A DNA stretch of 64,000 nt. Source: an uncultured Ruminococcus sp. GTDB taxonomy: Bacteria > Bacillota > Clostridia > Oscillospirales > Acutalibacteraceae. Positions 1 through 8,468 of this stretch are shown piece after piece. Where the stretch lies: NCBI GenBank assembly GCA_902787145.1, contig CADAEZ010000004.1, forward strand, positions 1 through 64,000, written 5' to 3'. Below the pieces are notes generated by a model, which worked only from the letters and a program-made list of their open reading frames with translations, did no database searches and was not told where the DNA came from. Both the position numbers and the translations under genes were made by a program. The stretch's first letter is position 1; every line of letters starts with the position of its first letter.

Positions 1-280
1 CCGAGTCGAGAAAGTCGTTCATCGAAAGCGTCGTTCGGATGTCCTGTATCGTCATCTCGGTATTAGATACGTTCATTAGCTTTTCCATTTCTTCGTCGGA
101 GACTTCGGGCAGGAATCTGTCGCAGGATACGAACTCGGCTCCTGTAGCTTTTATCCTCTCTCCGAATTCTTCGAAGGAATAGAATCGCACCTCATCTCCC
201 CTGCTGACAAGCTCGGCAGCTACCGGGAGCATAGGGTTAGTATGCCCGTGCGCCGGAATACTGAAAAATGCTATCTTCAT
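1..280 (-). CDS. MGT-type glycosyltransferase, N-terminal part (runs off the window)
   Basis: This is the first ~93 residues of a GT-B glycosyltransferase of the macrolide/UDP-glycosyltransferase (MGT) type. Such enzymes transfer sugars from NDP-sugars to small lipophilic or phenolic acceptors. The N-terminus MKIAFFSIPAHGHTNPMLP is the classic first beta strand and H-x-H-x-NP loop of the acceptor domain, followed by a V-A-A-E-L helix and a strand reading DEVRFYSFEEF. The ATG at 278-280 overlaps the TGA of the upstream regulator gene as ATGA and has GGGGAGGA 8 nt upstream, so the two are translationally coupled. The donor-binding C-terminal half is outside the window, so acceptor and donor cannot be guessed. 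Confidence 0.85.
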   Translation of the reverse strand, partial: MKIAFFSIPAHGHTNPMLPVAAELVSRGDEVRFYSFEEFGERIKATGAEFVSCDRFLPEVSDEEMEKLMNVSNTEMTIQDIRTTLSMNDFLDS

Positions 281-495
281 TTGTCGCCATCCTCCCCGTC
301 ATCAAATGCCATATTAAGCAGACTTGTAAGCGCCGACTTCGGAGGAATCGCTATTCCCCTTTCCCGGTCGCCGAAAAGCATAAGCGTGTCGCCCGGCTTT
401 ATATCAAAAATCTCGCGCGCCTGCTTAGGTATTACAATCTGTCCTTTTTCGCCGACAGTAGCTGTCCAGGCGTATTTATCCTTTAGTGCTGACAT
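277..495 (-). CDS. AbrB/MazE/SpoVT-type DNA-binding protein
   Basis: A 72-residue swapped-hairpin AbrB-family transcription factor. The core reads TATVGEKGQIVIPKQAREIF followed by DIKPGDTLMLFGD, the standard AbrB layout, with a short acidic tail. I place the start at 493-495 (MSALKDKYAW) because GAGGTGG sits 6 nt upstream; an ATG 13 codons further upstream lies in the promoter/operator. The gene overlaps the glycosyltransferase by 4 nt. A perfect 11-bp inverted repeat over its own -10 box suggests autoregulation, with the glycosyltransferase as co-regulated target. The family assignment is secure; autoregulation is inferred. Confidence 0.88.
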   Translation of the reverse strand: MSALKDKYAWTATVGEKGQIVIPKQAREIFDIKPGDTLMLFGDRERGIAIPPKSALTSLLNMAFDDGEDGDK

Positions 496-511
496 AGAAT
501 CCACCTCAAAA

Positions 512-558
512 GTATGATTTGTTATACAAATCATACCACTCTGTTATAAAAAAGTCAA
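512..558 (-). promoter_or_regulatory. Promoter and overlapping operator for the AbrB-glycosyltransferase pair
   Basis: On the minus strand TTGACT (553-558) and TATGAT (530-535) are separated by exactly 17 bp, a good sigma-A promoter. A perfect inverted repeat with arms GTATGATTTGT and ACAAATCATAC and a TAT centre (512-536) covers the -10 box and early transcribed region, as expected for a repressor site. Confidence 0.65.
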
Positions 559-580
559 GGGGTTATTGACTGACCCCTTG
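546..580 (-). terminator. Rho-independent terminator of the LtrA-like gene
   Basis: The stem CAAGGGGT/ACCCCTTG (556-563 with 573-580) is followed on the minus strand by a T run (547-552). The stop codon of the LtrA-like gene lies inside the stem, and the -35 box of the AbrB promoter overlaps the distal arm. Confidence 0.7.
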
Positions 581-1696
581 CTTTTTGACATTGACAAAGA
601 TTATCGCGAACATAACAAACGCATATACTACGGATACGGCGATGTTGGCATACATATTCTCGCGGAATACAAACATAACCGCGGCGAATACCGCCGATAC
701 CAGAGCCGGAATCAGGAAGAACGCGGGCTTCAGGCTGTTCTTTGAATAGCCGCACAACGCGAACAGAAAGACGTAGTACATAATAAACGAAGCTATCAGA
801 AATATTATCTTCGGCATAAGCTCGACCTCCTCGTCACGCATAAACTCAAGCGAGTTTGTGATATTGTTGAGGAAGAATATTATAAAAATATGAGTCAGCA
901 TATACAAAAGACCGTTAGTGTTACGGTCGCGGTCGATAATCCTGTCGTAGAACACGCCGTAGCTCAAAAACAATCCGACAACAATCAGGAATGCCATCGA
1001 CGCAAAGTACAGGCTGTTCGCAGTCATAGTCTCGCCGAAGTAGCCGGAAACAACGATTATCATCTCGCCGAAAGTAAAGACCACATAGAGCATAGCGCGC
1101 TCGGACAGGTGCGAAAAGTCCACAAACGAAGCCACGTTTCGCTGACCGAAAAGCAGCACAAACCCCATTCCGTATAAAATCGCTGCAAGCGACAGCCACG
1201 ACGTACCGAAAAACCTGTATTCAAAAATAGCCGCTCCGGCAACAGCCGCCTCGGATATCAGCACAAAAGCCATACGCATTATTTGTCGGCGGTTTGCGTC
1301 ATTGTCGTGATTGCGAAGCTCAAAAAGATACTGCGCGGCAACGTTAAGCAAAATCAGAATCCAAGCAATATGGTACATAGTATGGTGCTCGTACCAGCCG
1401 ATACGCGTCGCCTCACCGATAAAGTACAGTAGAAACATATTCAGAAACAGAAATACGTGTTCCCGGACACTATGCCTGCCGTAGATATTTATATAATAGG
1501 TCGAAAAATTCCAAATCTGTATAACCGCCAGCGTACACAGGATATACGCGAATACGGACGCCGGATTGACAAAGCCGTTCGTGATATTATGCAAAAGCGA
1601 GTTGTTCCGCCCGACGATATATACGAAAATCAGGTCATAGATCAGCTCGACATACTCGACTTTTTTCTCTTTCTTTTCTATAATTTGTTTTAGCAC
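563..1696 (-). CDS. LtrA-like (low temperature requirement A family) multi-pass membrane protein
   Basis: A 377-residue protein with about ten hydrophobic segments. Its N-terminus has the acidic-aromatic motif VEYVELIYDLIFVY, which matches the conserved start of LtrA-family proteins (E-L-x-x-D-L-x-F-V). The family was named from a Listeria cold-growth mutant; the biochemical role is unknown and a transport function is only supposed. The start is GTG at 1694-1696 preceded by GAAGGTGA. A promoter (TTGAAA-18-TATAAT) lies at 1725-1754, so it is probably transcribed alone and ends at the terminator at 546-580. Confidence 0.7.
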   Translation of the reverse strand: MLKQIIEKKEKKVEYVELIYDLIFVYIVGRNNSLLHNITNGFVNPASVFAYILCTLAVIQIWNFSTYYINIYGRHSVREHVFLFLNMFLLYFIGEATRIGWYEHHTMYHIAWILILLNVAAQYLFELRNHDNDANRRQIMRMAFVLISEAAVAGAAIFEYRFFGTSWLSLAAILYGMGFVLLFGQRNVASFVDFSHLSERAMLYVVFTFGEMIIVVSGYFGETMTANSLYFASMAFLIVVGLFLSYGVFYDRIIDRDRNTNGLLYMLTHIFIIFFLNNITNSLEFMRDEEVELMPKIIFLIASFIMYYVFLFALCGYSKNSLKPAFFLIPALVSAVFAAVMFVFRENMYANIAVSVVYAFVMFAIIFVNVKKQGVSQ

Positions 1697-1724
1697 AAGG
1701 TCACCTTCTTTCCGGGTACACCTT

Positions 1725-1754
1725 ATTATAACATCAACAAAATGAATATTTCAA
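1725..1754 (-). promoter_or_regulatory. Probable sigma-A promoter of the LtrA-like gene
   Basis: Minus strand TTGAAA (1749-1754), 18-bp spacer, TATAAT (1725-1730), about 28 nt upstream of the GTG start. The -35 box is just past the stop codon of the preceding small gene. Confidence 0.5.
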
Positions 1755-1756
1755 TA

Positions 1757-1969
1757 TCAGGCTACAAGTTTTTCGTCTCCGTAGGGTTCGGGGATGAATA
1801 CATCTATACCCTCGAATGAGAAATCTTCGTTTTCGTTTACAAGGTAGCAGTCGGGATTATATACTTTTCCGTCGGCAAGGAATCTTTCGAACGGAGAAAG
1901 TCCGCGACGAAAATCAGGAGATAGCACTTTTTCGGTCTCGAATTCGGGTGATAACAGCATTGTATACAT
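1757..1969 (-). CDS. Small protein of unknown function (70 aa)
   Basis: A 70-residue acidic soluble protein with no family that I recognise. It has no signal peptide, membrane span or cysteine motif. Coding is supported by a good ribosome-binding site (GAGG, 7 nt before the ATG at 1967-1969) and by the absence of any competing frame. Its stop lies directly upstream of the LtrA-like gene's promoter. The sequence mixes Pro-Asp/Glu turns (SPEFETEKVLSPDF) and ends in an acidic stretch. The spacer upstream (1970-2110) holds no gene that I can see. Confidence 0.6.
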   Translation of the reverse strand: MYTMLLSPEFETEKVLSPDFRRGLSPFERFLADGKVYNPDCYLVNENEDFSFEGIDVFIPEPYGDEKLVA

Positions 1970-2113
1970 AGTTTTTTCCTCTCTTTCGGAATTTGTTTTT
2001 GTTTACAATACTATTATATCAAATTCAGTGTACGATAGATCGGACAGAGCGGAGGAAACAATTCAAAGTTAATTGTAAAAGTAAACGCAGGTTTTGAGCA
2101 GATTACTTAGAGT

Positions 2114-2142
2114 AAAAAGGAACCGCACCCGGCAGTTCCTTT
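2114..2142 (-). terminator. Terminator of the two-component operon
   Basis: Stem AAAGGAAC/GTTCCTTT (2116-2123 with 2135-2142). On the minus strand it is followed by TTTTTA, just downstream of the histidine kinase stop codon. Confidence 0.7.
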
Positions 2143-2149
2143 CTCGTTA

Positions 2150-3787
2150 CTATTTTAGCACAAACTTTACTACAAGGCGGTTGTCGATAAGCTTTAAGCT
2201 GTATTTAGACTTGTGCAGCTCGAAGATTGATTTTACTATCGACAAACCGAGGCCGTTACCTTTTTGGTGACGGCTTTTGTCCTTGCGGACGTAGGGCTGG
2301 GTTATGCTCTTTAAATCGGATTTTGTGAGGTTGTCGCAAGGGTTGGATATCGAGAGGCTCTTGCCGTCGGCGACGATCTCGATTACGCTGTCGGCGGGCG
2401 AATAGCTTACGGCATTGTCGAGCAGGTTGCCGATTGCTTCTTTAACGAGCTCTTTGTCGGCGTTTACGGTGTTATCGCCTGTATGCGCAAGCTTTATCCT
2501 TTTGCCTTCGGGGAGGCTAACGTAGTTTTCCGCTGCTTCGGCGGCAAGCTTATACAGGTCAAACTCGCTGAGGTTGAGCTCTGCGCTGTAGGAATCCAAC
2601 TTGCTGAGGTTGAGCATTTTATATACCATATTATTGATTGAATCGGTCTGCTCCAGGATTTTTTCGAGGTATTTATCGCGTTCCTCGGAATCAATATCCT
2701 CCTGCAAGCTATAGGCGTAGCCGCTTATTACAAACAGCGGAGTCTTTATATCATGGGCAAGAGCGTCGGTAAGTCCGCGGCGTTTTTGCTCCTGTATAAT
2801 CTGTGATTTTACGGTTTTCCAAATCATAAGACAGAGTATTACCGCAATTGTCAGGAAGAACACAAAAATCACTGACGTTCCCATTGCAAGCGTAGGCTTG
2901 CAGTTATCGAAGATGTTGATTTTCTTTGCGTAACAGATTTCCCATTCGTTTTCGACGGTTTCGTTATCCGTATTGCTCAGGCTTATCGTGTCGGAGGCAT
3001 AAAAAACCATCTCGAAAAGCCCTGGCCAAACCGTGACGATAGGCTGTCGGAGCTGTTTTCTTGTCAGCGACGACATATAATCTTCGCAATACTCCTTGTT
3101 CAGCAAAAATCCCTTTGGAATACAGTTAGTTCTTATGTCGCTGCATGTATAGACCTCCGAGTTTTCGTCAACCTTGACGTCCAGCTTATAAGTCTCGATG
3201 TTTTTTTGGAGAATAAAACGTCTGTCGTAACCGTCCACAAGCACGATCTCAAGCTCTGTGGGGATGATATTGAAGTCCTTTTGCTGACAGCGTGTGCATA
3301 TCAGCTCATAGTAGTTTTTGTCGTCGCGTTCGGTATTCAGCCATTTTTTGATACTGTTGAACTGCCGGTCGCTCATTGAGTTTCGGAGCGTATCATAGTT
3401 TAAAAACCCGAAAAAGCTGGGATAATAATCCGGCCCGATCTCGACATTATACCGTAAGCCGATAGATTTTGCCGTATCGACAACCGTCCTGAAACGTCTT
3501 ATATCAATAATCGCAAGCTGGGTATCGAGCTTGTTTTTGTCACCGGTATTATCCAGTCCGGAGCTTTGGAGGAAAGAGGACTCCATAACGCTAAATTCTC
3601 CGTTACTGAGCATAATCATCTGCGCAAGTTGGGAAAAGCCGGACAGTCCGCTGCTCTTTACCATCTCGACCTCTACAACCATAGTAACCGCGCAAAACGC
3701 CAGCGTTACGCTGAGCCATACCGCGGTTATTATCAGGATAATACGCAAAAACAGCCTGTTCCTCTCTTTTTTCAATCGTTGTTCCAT
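2150..3787 (-). CDS. Membrane sensor histidine kinase
   Basis: A 545-residue class I sensor kinase. TM1 is at about residues 13-36 and TM2 at about 300-322, enclosing a ~260-residue extracytoplasmic sensor region without a recognisable domain. The H-box ALAHDIKTPL puts the phospho-accepting histidine at residue 345. The N-box (KEAIGNLLDNAVSYSP) and G-box (KGNGLGLSIV) are complete. No HAMP domain is obvious. The ATG directly abuts the stop of the response-regulator gene (TAAATG), so the two are one operon. The large sensor suggests an extracellular cue, possibly an envelope or substrate signal. Two nearby secreted-protein promoters share a box that could be its target. Confidence 0.93.
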   Translation of the reverse strand: MEQRLKKERNRLFLRIILIITAVWLSVTLAFCAVTMVVEVEMVKSSGLSGFSQLAQMIMLSNGEFSVMESSFLQSSGLDNTGDKNKLDTQLAIIDIRRFRTVVDTAKSIGLRYNVEIGPDYYPSFFGFLNYDTLRNSMSDRQFNSIKKWLNTERDDKNYYELICTRCQQKDFNIIPTELEIVLVDGYDRRFILQKNIETYKLDVKVDENSEVYTCSDIRTNCIPKGFLLNKEYCEDYMSSLTRKQLRQPIVTVWPGLFEMVFYASDTISLSNTDNETVENEWEICYAKKINIFDNCKPTLAMGTSVIFVFFLTIAVILCLMIWKTVKSQIIQEQKRRGLTDALAHDIKTPLFVISGYAYSLQEDIDSEERDKYLEKILEQTDSINNMVYKMLNLSKLDSYSAELNLSEFDLYKLAAEAAENYVSLPEGKRIKLAHTGDNTVNADKELVKEAIGNLLDNAVSYSPADSVIEIVADGKSLSISNPCDNLTKSDLKSITQPYVRKDKSRHQKGNGLGLSIVKSIFELHKSKYSLKLIDNRLVVKFVLK

Positions 3788-4465
3788 TTAACAGTCCTCA
3801 ATCCTGTAACCTCGTCCTATAACGGTTTTGATAAGCTTGCCGTTTGGACCCAGAGCTTTTCGCAGGTTTCGCATATGAGTGTAGAGCACGCTCTCGTCCA
3901 TACCGCTGTTATAGCCCCAGACCATATCCATCAGCTTTTCCCGGCTGATGATTTTGCCCTTGTTTTCCATAAGAATCTTTAGTATTCCGTATTCGCGAGC
4001 TGTGAGCTTGACCTCCTCGCCGTCGCTGACAATCAATCCGTTGTTAGGATTCAGCGACAGGGTGCCGGTAGTAAATACCTTACGACGTACCAGACCCTTG
4101 GAGCGCTTTATCAGAGCGTTAGCCTTTTCATACAGTACCGGAAGCGGAAAGGGCTTTACGACATAGTCGTCGCATCCGAGCGCATAGCCGCGCAGAACGT
4201 CCTCCTCGTTGACGCGGGCGGTTATGAACATAATGGGGACGTCGCTCTCCTTGCGGATTCCCTTGCAGATTTCGAAACCGTCAAGCTCAGGAAGCATAAC
4301 GTCGAGCAAAAGCAGGTCGTAGTTGTTTTCGTAGGCTTTTTCGAGACCTGTCTGGCCGTTTGAGGCGATGTCGATCTCGAAGAGTCCCTTCTCTTTCTTT
4401 GTAAAATAGTTGCTTATCAAGTCCTGAATATTATTATCGTCCTCTACGAGCAAAATACGATACAT
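3788..4465 (-). CDS. OmpR/PhoB-family response regulator
   Basis: 225 residues: a receiver domain (acidic pair E8-D9-D10, phospho-accepting D55 in LLLLDVMLPE, the T in FITAR, K in VVKPF) and a C-terminal winged helix from about residue 127 ending RGYRIEDC. I start at the ATG at 4463-4465 (MYRILLVEDD), which has CGAGGTG upstream. A 27-codon in-frame extension upstream lies in the promoter region and is rejected. It is the cognate partner of the adjacent kinase. OmpR-family regulators bind paired direct repeats, which is relevant to the shared box at 5779-5809 and 8469-8499. Confidence 0.93.
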   Translation of the reverse strand: MYRILLVEDDNNIQDLISNYFTKKEKGLFEIDIASNGQTGLEKAYENNYDLLLLDVMLPELDGFEICKGIRKESDVPIMFITARVNEEDVLRGYALGCDDYVVKPFPLPVLYEKANALIKRSKGLVRRKVFTTGTLSLNPNNGLIVSDGEEVKLTAREYGILKILMENKGKIISREKLMDMVWGYNSGMDESVLYTHMRNLRKALGPNGKLIKTVIGRGYRIEDC

Positions 4466-4495
4466 AATAACACCTCGAAAAATCATTATGTATAT

Positions 4496-4524
4496 ATTAT
4501 ATATCATTGTTTTGCTCTTAGCAA
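4496..4524 (-). promoter_or_regulatory. Promoter of the two-component operon
   Basis: Minus strand TTGCTA (4519-4524), 17-bp spacer, TATAAT (4496-4501), ~30 nt upstream of the regulator's ATG. Confidence 0.5.
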
Positions 4525-4587
4525 TAGAAAAGTGAAGAACCCGCACGACCTGTGTATCGCGCGGATTCTATATGGAAATTTAGAATG

Positions 4588-5700
4588 TTATTCTTCTCTC
4601 TTTCTGCGTGACATATATATCGCGCCCGCGCATACAAGCATTACTCCCGCAAGCACAAAGAGGATTGTATCCTCCTGACCGTCCGGGCCCGAGCCTGAGC
4701 TGTTGTAGGAACCTGAGCCTGAGCTTGTGCCCGCGCCTGAGCTTGCGCTTGAACCTGAGCCTGTGCCAGTGCCTGACGAAGAACCGCCGCTTGAAGCACT
4801 GCTGTCGGAGGTAACGTGGCCGCCGTTAGCCTTGATTTCCTTAGCCTTTTTCTCGGCAGACTTTGTCGCCTCATCAGCGGATTTTACCTCGCCGGCCTTA
4901 GCCGGGAACGCCTTTTTAAAGCCCTCGGCGAGCACGTTGTAGATGTCCTTTTTCTCGTTATCTGATAGCTCCGGCTTTTTGCTGATGATATATCCGTAGA
5001 TTGTATCGAGGTCGGCGGAGGATGTGATGCCGAACTTAGGCAGAGCTGTGGCGAGAGCCTTTACCGGGTCGAGGAACTGGCTTGTGTAATAATTCGGGAT
5101 CCAGTCGCCGATAACCTCTGTGCCTTTCTCGTGAGGACAGAGCTTTGAGCCTACGATACTGCCGATTGAGGTAAGGGCGAGGTGCGGGCCGTACTTTGAG
5201 CTGTTGGTAGTCCATACAGCCTCCTCGGACCTTTTCTCGGAATCCTTAGGGTTTTCCAGCTTGTTGTCCGTCACCTTGAGCATATCGCCGAAGCACTCCT
5301 TGCCGAAAGTAGTGTCATAGGTCTGGACTCCTGTGTTTGAGCTGAAAATGATGCAATAGTCCTTTGAGGAATCGAGCGAGATATTCGCCTTGTCGAGGTC
5401 ATAATAATAGACACCGTCGCTTTCCTTGGCACAGAGCTCTTTCTTTGACTGCCAGTTGTAGAACGAGTCTCCGCCTCTCTCCCAGATATGGCAGTAGATC
5501 ATCGAGTAGCCCTTCCATTTGGAAGCGTCGAACTTGACCGTGTTACCGGCGCCTGAGGCTGAGCCGGAGGATTCTGCGCCTGCGGAGGTGTTGCTGTCGG
5601 CTCCCACGGAAATTTCGTCTGTTTCGGCCGCGTGAGCCATAACTGCGGATACTGAGAACATCATCATTGCGGCGATAATAATACTGATTATTTTTTTCAT
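4588..5700 (-). CDS. Secreted membrane-anchored protein with a starch-binding-like module
   Basis: 370 residues. There is an N-terminal signal peptide (cleaved near AHA-A, residue 24), a short Ser/Gly linker, and a region at about 55-150 (KGYSMIYCHIWERGGDSF...) that resembles the aromatic-rich CBM25/26-type starch-binding fold. A helical region (about 180-285) follows, then a Ser/Gly repeat linker (about 300-338). It ends in a TM span and SRRKREE tail. No LPXTG motif precedes the last TM, so I read it as a membrane anchor, not a classical sortase substrate. The layout suggests a surface-displayed polysaccharide-binding protein. The starch-binding call is by resemblance only. Its promoter shares a regulatory box with the peptidase gene upstream. 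Confidence 0.6.
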   Translation of the reverse strand: MKKIISIIIAAMMMFSVSAVMAHAAETDEISVGADSNTSAGAESSGSASGAGNTVKFDASKWKGYSMIYCHIWERGGDSFYNWQSKKELCAKESDGVYYYDLDKANISLDSSKDYCIIFSSNTGVQTYDTTFGKECFGDMLKVTDNKLENPKDSEKRSEEAVWTTNSSKYGPHLALTSIGSIVGSKLCPHEKGTEVIGDWIPNYYTSQFLDPVKALATALPKFGITSSADLDTIYGYIISKKPELSDNEKKDIYNVLAEGFKKAFPAKAGEVKSADEATKSAEKKAKEIKANGGHVTSDSSASSGGSSSGTGTGSGSSASSGAGTSSGSGSYNSSGSGPDGQEDTILFVLAGVMLVCAGAIYMSRRKREE

Positions 5701-5778
5701 AGTTTTTCTTTGCCTTTCTGCCCGCTGATTATTTTCGCAATCTTACCGCGGGCTGATAAGATTTGTTTTATGTACACA

Positions 5779-5809
5779 GTATAACACCGCAATCTAAAGA
5801 TTATCTTAA
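5779..5809 (-). promoter_or_regulatory. Promoter with paired TTAAGA-n5-TTTAGA box (copy 1)
   Basis: Minus strand -10 box TATACT (5779-5784), no recognisable -35. Instead there is a direct repeat TTAAGA (5804-5809) and TTTAGA (5793-5798) with 11-bp spacing, typical of OmpR-family sites. The same elements with identical spacing occur at 8469-8499. This looks like an activator-dependent promoter. Confidence 0.5.
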
Positions 5810-5954
5810 GAAAAGAGGATAAAACAAAAAATCAGCCAAATAATGAGTTTTCTATATTTACTCTTTTACAACCTTGATGCCGTAGCCGTTTTTATGAATA
5901 CTTTCGTTGCTGCAAGTGTTTACTTACAAGAAAGCGCGCGCAATCAGCGCGTCC

Positions 5955-6116
5955 GCTTTCGTATAGTCATCGCTCGTGCGCGCGCAGCGTGCAACTGAGC
6001 GGACAATACAAATTATTTTTTGCTTTTGCTTTATAGGAGTTTATGTTATTGCTATTTCAGTTATCCTGCGAAAAAGTTTATCATTTTGCAGCGTTACGGA
6101 ACAGTTTCCTATAAAG
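5955..6116. repeat. Dispersed intergenic repeat, copy 1 (most diverged)
   Basis: The core CATCGCTCG...ACTGAGCGGA(C/G)AATACAAAT is shared with copies at 12.63, 14.83 and 41.60 kb. It ends in an inverted pair CTTTATAGGA (6029-6038) and TCCTATAAAG (6107-6116). It fills most of the 456-bp gap 5701-6156; the rest of that gap is the promoter of the downstream gene and a terminator. No ORF is supported here. Confidence 0.6.
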
Positions 6117-6124
6117 TAAAATGA

Positions 6125-6151
6125 AAAAGAGCTCGATTTTCGAGCCCTTTT
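6125..6151 (-). terminator. Terminator of the cysteine peptidase gene
   Basis: Stem GGGCTCG/CGAGCTC (with a GT pair) followed by TTTTTC on the minus strand, 6 nt after the stop codon. Confidence 0.65.
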
Positions 6152-6156
6152 AAGTG

Positions 6157-8433
6157 TTATTTTATCTTGATTTTTACTGTTTTGTCTACCGTAACGGGAT
6201 AATACTGCGAGTTGCCGTTCGCGGTGACTTTTATCTTTAGCTTATAGTCTCCTTTTTTGGCCTTCTTCCATTTTTTTACGGTAACGATACCCTTCGCGCT
6301 CAGCTTTACATACTTTTTAATCTTTTTGGGTACAGATTTAAGCTTGAAGCTCACCTTGCCGGCGGCGTTCTTTACGGTTAGGGTGGCCGCTTTCTGCGAT
6401 TTTTTCCTTAGCTTTTTAGCTTTAACTGTCTTTTTGCTGACGGAGATCTTTATCGGATTAGCCTTTTTAACGACAGGCTTTTTTACTGTTTGGGATGGAG
6501 CAGACTTTTCCTCGACGGTGTTGACGGTGAACGCCTTGATTTTGGCGTTTCCAAACGTAAACACTTTAGCGATATCGAGGTTTTGGTTGAGTTGTTTCGG
6601 AGTTGTCCAGCTTCCGTCGAGGAACACATAGGTTTCGTTTTCGTTGCAGACCACCTTGTGCTCGGCGTCTCGGATTGAGCTGTATTCGGGCTTTAGTACG
6701 GTTTCGAGGTTGAGATAGGATACCTCGGCATTAGTCCTGTTATCGTGAGACCTTGTGTTCTGGACTATAGCGAATTTCTGACCCTTGGCAAGCTTGATCT
6801 CCTTGGTAAGCTTTATTGTATGGAATCCTGCAAACTTGACCCTGTCATCGGAGGAATATACAAGCTTTCCCTCTGTCGGATTACTCTCGCCGCCGCCGAG
6901 CAGATAGATGTCAGTTTTTACAACGGAATCCGTCTCGTTTGTATAGGCGGAGAAGGCTTTGAGGCTTTCATTGCCATTTGATGTAAACACATTGCTTACG
7001 AGGGTGTTGGTGTCGGAGGTTCTCAGTGAGGTTTTTAAGTTGTCCTCACTCGTTGTGTAGTCGTACTGATAATTATAGTCGTAGTCGTAACCATCGTCGG
7101 CTATATCAACCTTAAACACAAAGTTTGAACAGATTGAGCGGTCGTTATAGTAAATCCAGAAATATCCGGTACCGCGGTCGTCCTTATCCCTTATACCGAA
7201 CTCGTAGAGGTATTTGTTTTCGGTATTCGACTTCTTTTTCTTCATATCTTCGATTGTGATATTGTGGGATTCGGCGTATTCGAGGGTTTCCCGATAAGTC
7301 ATTCCGTTGAGGCCTTCCCTGTCCTCGTCCCAGTTTTTATACAGGGATTTCATATAGTCATAGCTGCCCCAGCTGTTTTTTACCAGCCATGCGCCGTCCT
7401 CTGTGGGAGCGGCCTCGGACGTGCTAAAGGCGTTATTCAGGAAGTTATCCTTGGAATAGTTGTCGTCCCAGCCGACTATAAGAACCGCGTGGTCAGGCAG
7501 AGTGTTTTTTCGTTCGGTATAGAAAGTGCTGTTTCGGCTGTCGATTGTTGAATCGTAATCGGTGCTGACCGCGCCGTAATCGAGGATAGCCTGCTTTACA
7601 ATGCTGCGAGCCTTTTTATCGTAGCTTTTCCAGGTTCGAATGCCCTTTTCCTTATCCAGACCAAACTCGGAGAACGACGGCAGACACAGGTAATCGGTCA
7701 CGCGCGGAGCTTTATCGGCGGATTTTGCGCTGAAGCCTTCAGGCAGAGACCAGTCTTTGTTTGATTCAAGACCTTTCAGGCTGTTGTCGAAATTGTTCGG
7801 CTGATGAGGTGCGGATTGATCGTCCAAAACGCCCCTCCACGAGGTAAACAGCGTCTCGGAGAACGCGCCGTTGCCACCGTTGTTATATCGCCCGATACCG
7901 GAATCCGCGTAAACCAAGCCTTCTCCCGACTGAGAATTGTCGTTGCCGACCGGCTCGCCAGCCAGCCAGGCTACAGCTCTTTCGGACAAGTCGATCTCGT
8001 CCTTAAGGCCGCTCAGCACAGGCTCGCCGAAGGCTTTTGAATCAATTTTGTTCGATGAATTCTTCGCCTTGAGGGCAGAACTTTCCAACGCTCCTATGGC
8101 CGAAAATGCCCAGCAATCGCCGAGTGGGCGCTGATACTTAGGCGTGGTGGACTGATTGATGTTGGTTAAAAAATAACGAGGAATGGAATCCGCCTGTGTT
8201 GTGTCGTATTCAGCAGCGGACAAATCGCCGTAAACAAACGCCTGGTTAAGCGGAATATGGAACTTTGCGAATTGCGAAACGCTCTCGATATCCTTTTCGT
8301 CGGTGATATTATCCTCGTTAAAATCGAAGATAACCGAGCTGTTATCCTTTGCCGACGCAGTAAGTCCGGTTGACGCTCCCGCAAGTATTGCCGCTGACAG
8401 CGCTATGCTGACTGCTTTTTTTATAATACTCAT
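6157..8433 (-). CDS. Secreted papain-like (C1) cysteine peptidase with EF-hand-like N-terminus and basic C-terminal domain
   Basis: 758 residues with a signal peptide (about 1-28). Next is a single dockerin-like calcium loop (D37, N39, D41, D48 in DFNEDNITDEKD). The C1A peptidase domain has Q101 (oxyanion) and C107 in PLGDCWAFSA, the catalytic His in DHAVLIVGWDDNY, and Asn in WLVKNSWG. A beta-rich central region follows. From about residue 655 there is a Lys-rich domain beginning KKANPIKISV that closely matches the C-terminus of the 1625-residue module protein. AGGAGG precedes the ATG. All catalytic residues are present, so it should be active outside the cell. The basic domain could hold it on the anionic cell wall. 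The substrate is unknown. Confidence 0.88.
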   Translation of the reverse strand: MSIIKKAVSIALSAAILAGASTGLTASAKDNSSVIFDFNEDNITDEKDIESVSQFAKFHIPLNQAFVYGDLSAAEYDTTQADSIPRYFLTNINQSTTPKYQRPLGDCWAFSAIGALESSALKAKNSSNKIDSKAFGEPVLSGLKDEIDLSERAVAWLAGEPVGNDNSQSGEGLVYADSGIGRYNNGGNGAFSETLFTSWRGVLDDQSAPHQPNNFDNSLKGLESNKDWSLPEGFSAKSADKAPRVTDYLCLPSFSEFGLDKEKGIRTWKSYDKKARSIVKQAILDYGAVSTDYDSTIDSRNSTFYTERKNTLPDHAVLIVGWDDNYSKDNFLNNAFSTSEAAPTEDGAWLVKNSWGSYDYMKSLYKNWDEDREGLNGMTYRETLEYAESHNITIEDMKKKKSNTENKYLYEFGIRDKDDRGTGYFWIYYNDRSICSNFVFKVDIADDGYDYDYNYQYDYTTSEDNLKTSLRTSDTNTLVSNVFTSNGNESLKAFSAYTNETDSVVKTDIYLLGGGESNPTEGKLVYSSDDRVKFAGFHTIKLTKEIKLAKGQKFAIVQNTRSHDNRTNAEVSYLNLETVLKPEYSSIRDAEHKVVCNENETYVFLDGSWTTPKQLNQNLDIAKVFTFGNAKIKAFTVNTVEEKSAPSQTVKKPVVKKANPIKISVSKKTVKAKKLRKKSQKAATLTVKNAAGKVSFKLKSVPKKIKKYVKLSAKGIVTVKKWKKAKKGDYKLKIKVTANGNSQYYPVTVDKTVKIKIK

Positions 8434-8468
8434 AATCCTGCCTCCTCGAATTTGTAACTGTAAACACA

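Noticed and set aside
4588..4700. LPXTG sortase signal on the starch-binding-like protein
   Set aside because: The C-terminus has a TM span and a basic tail, but no LPXTG-like pentapeptide precedes it.
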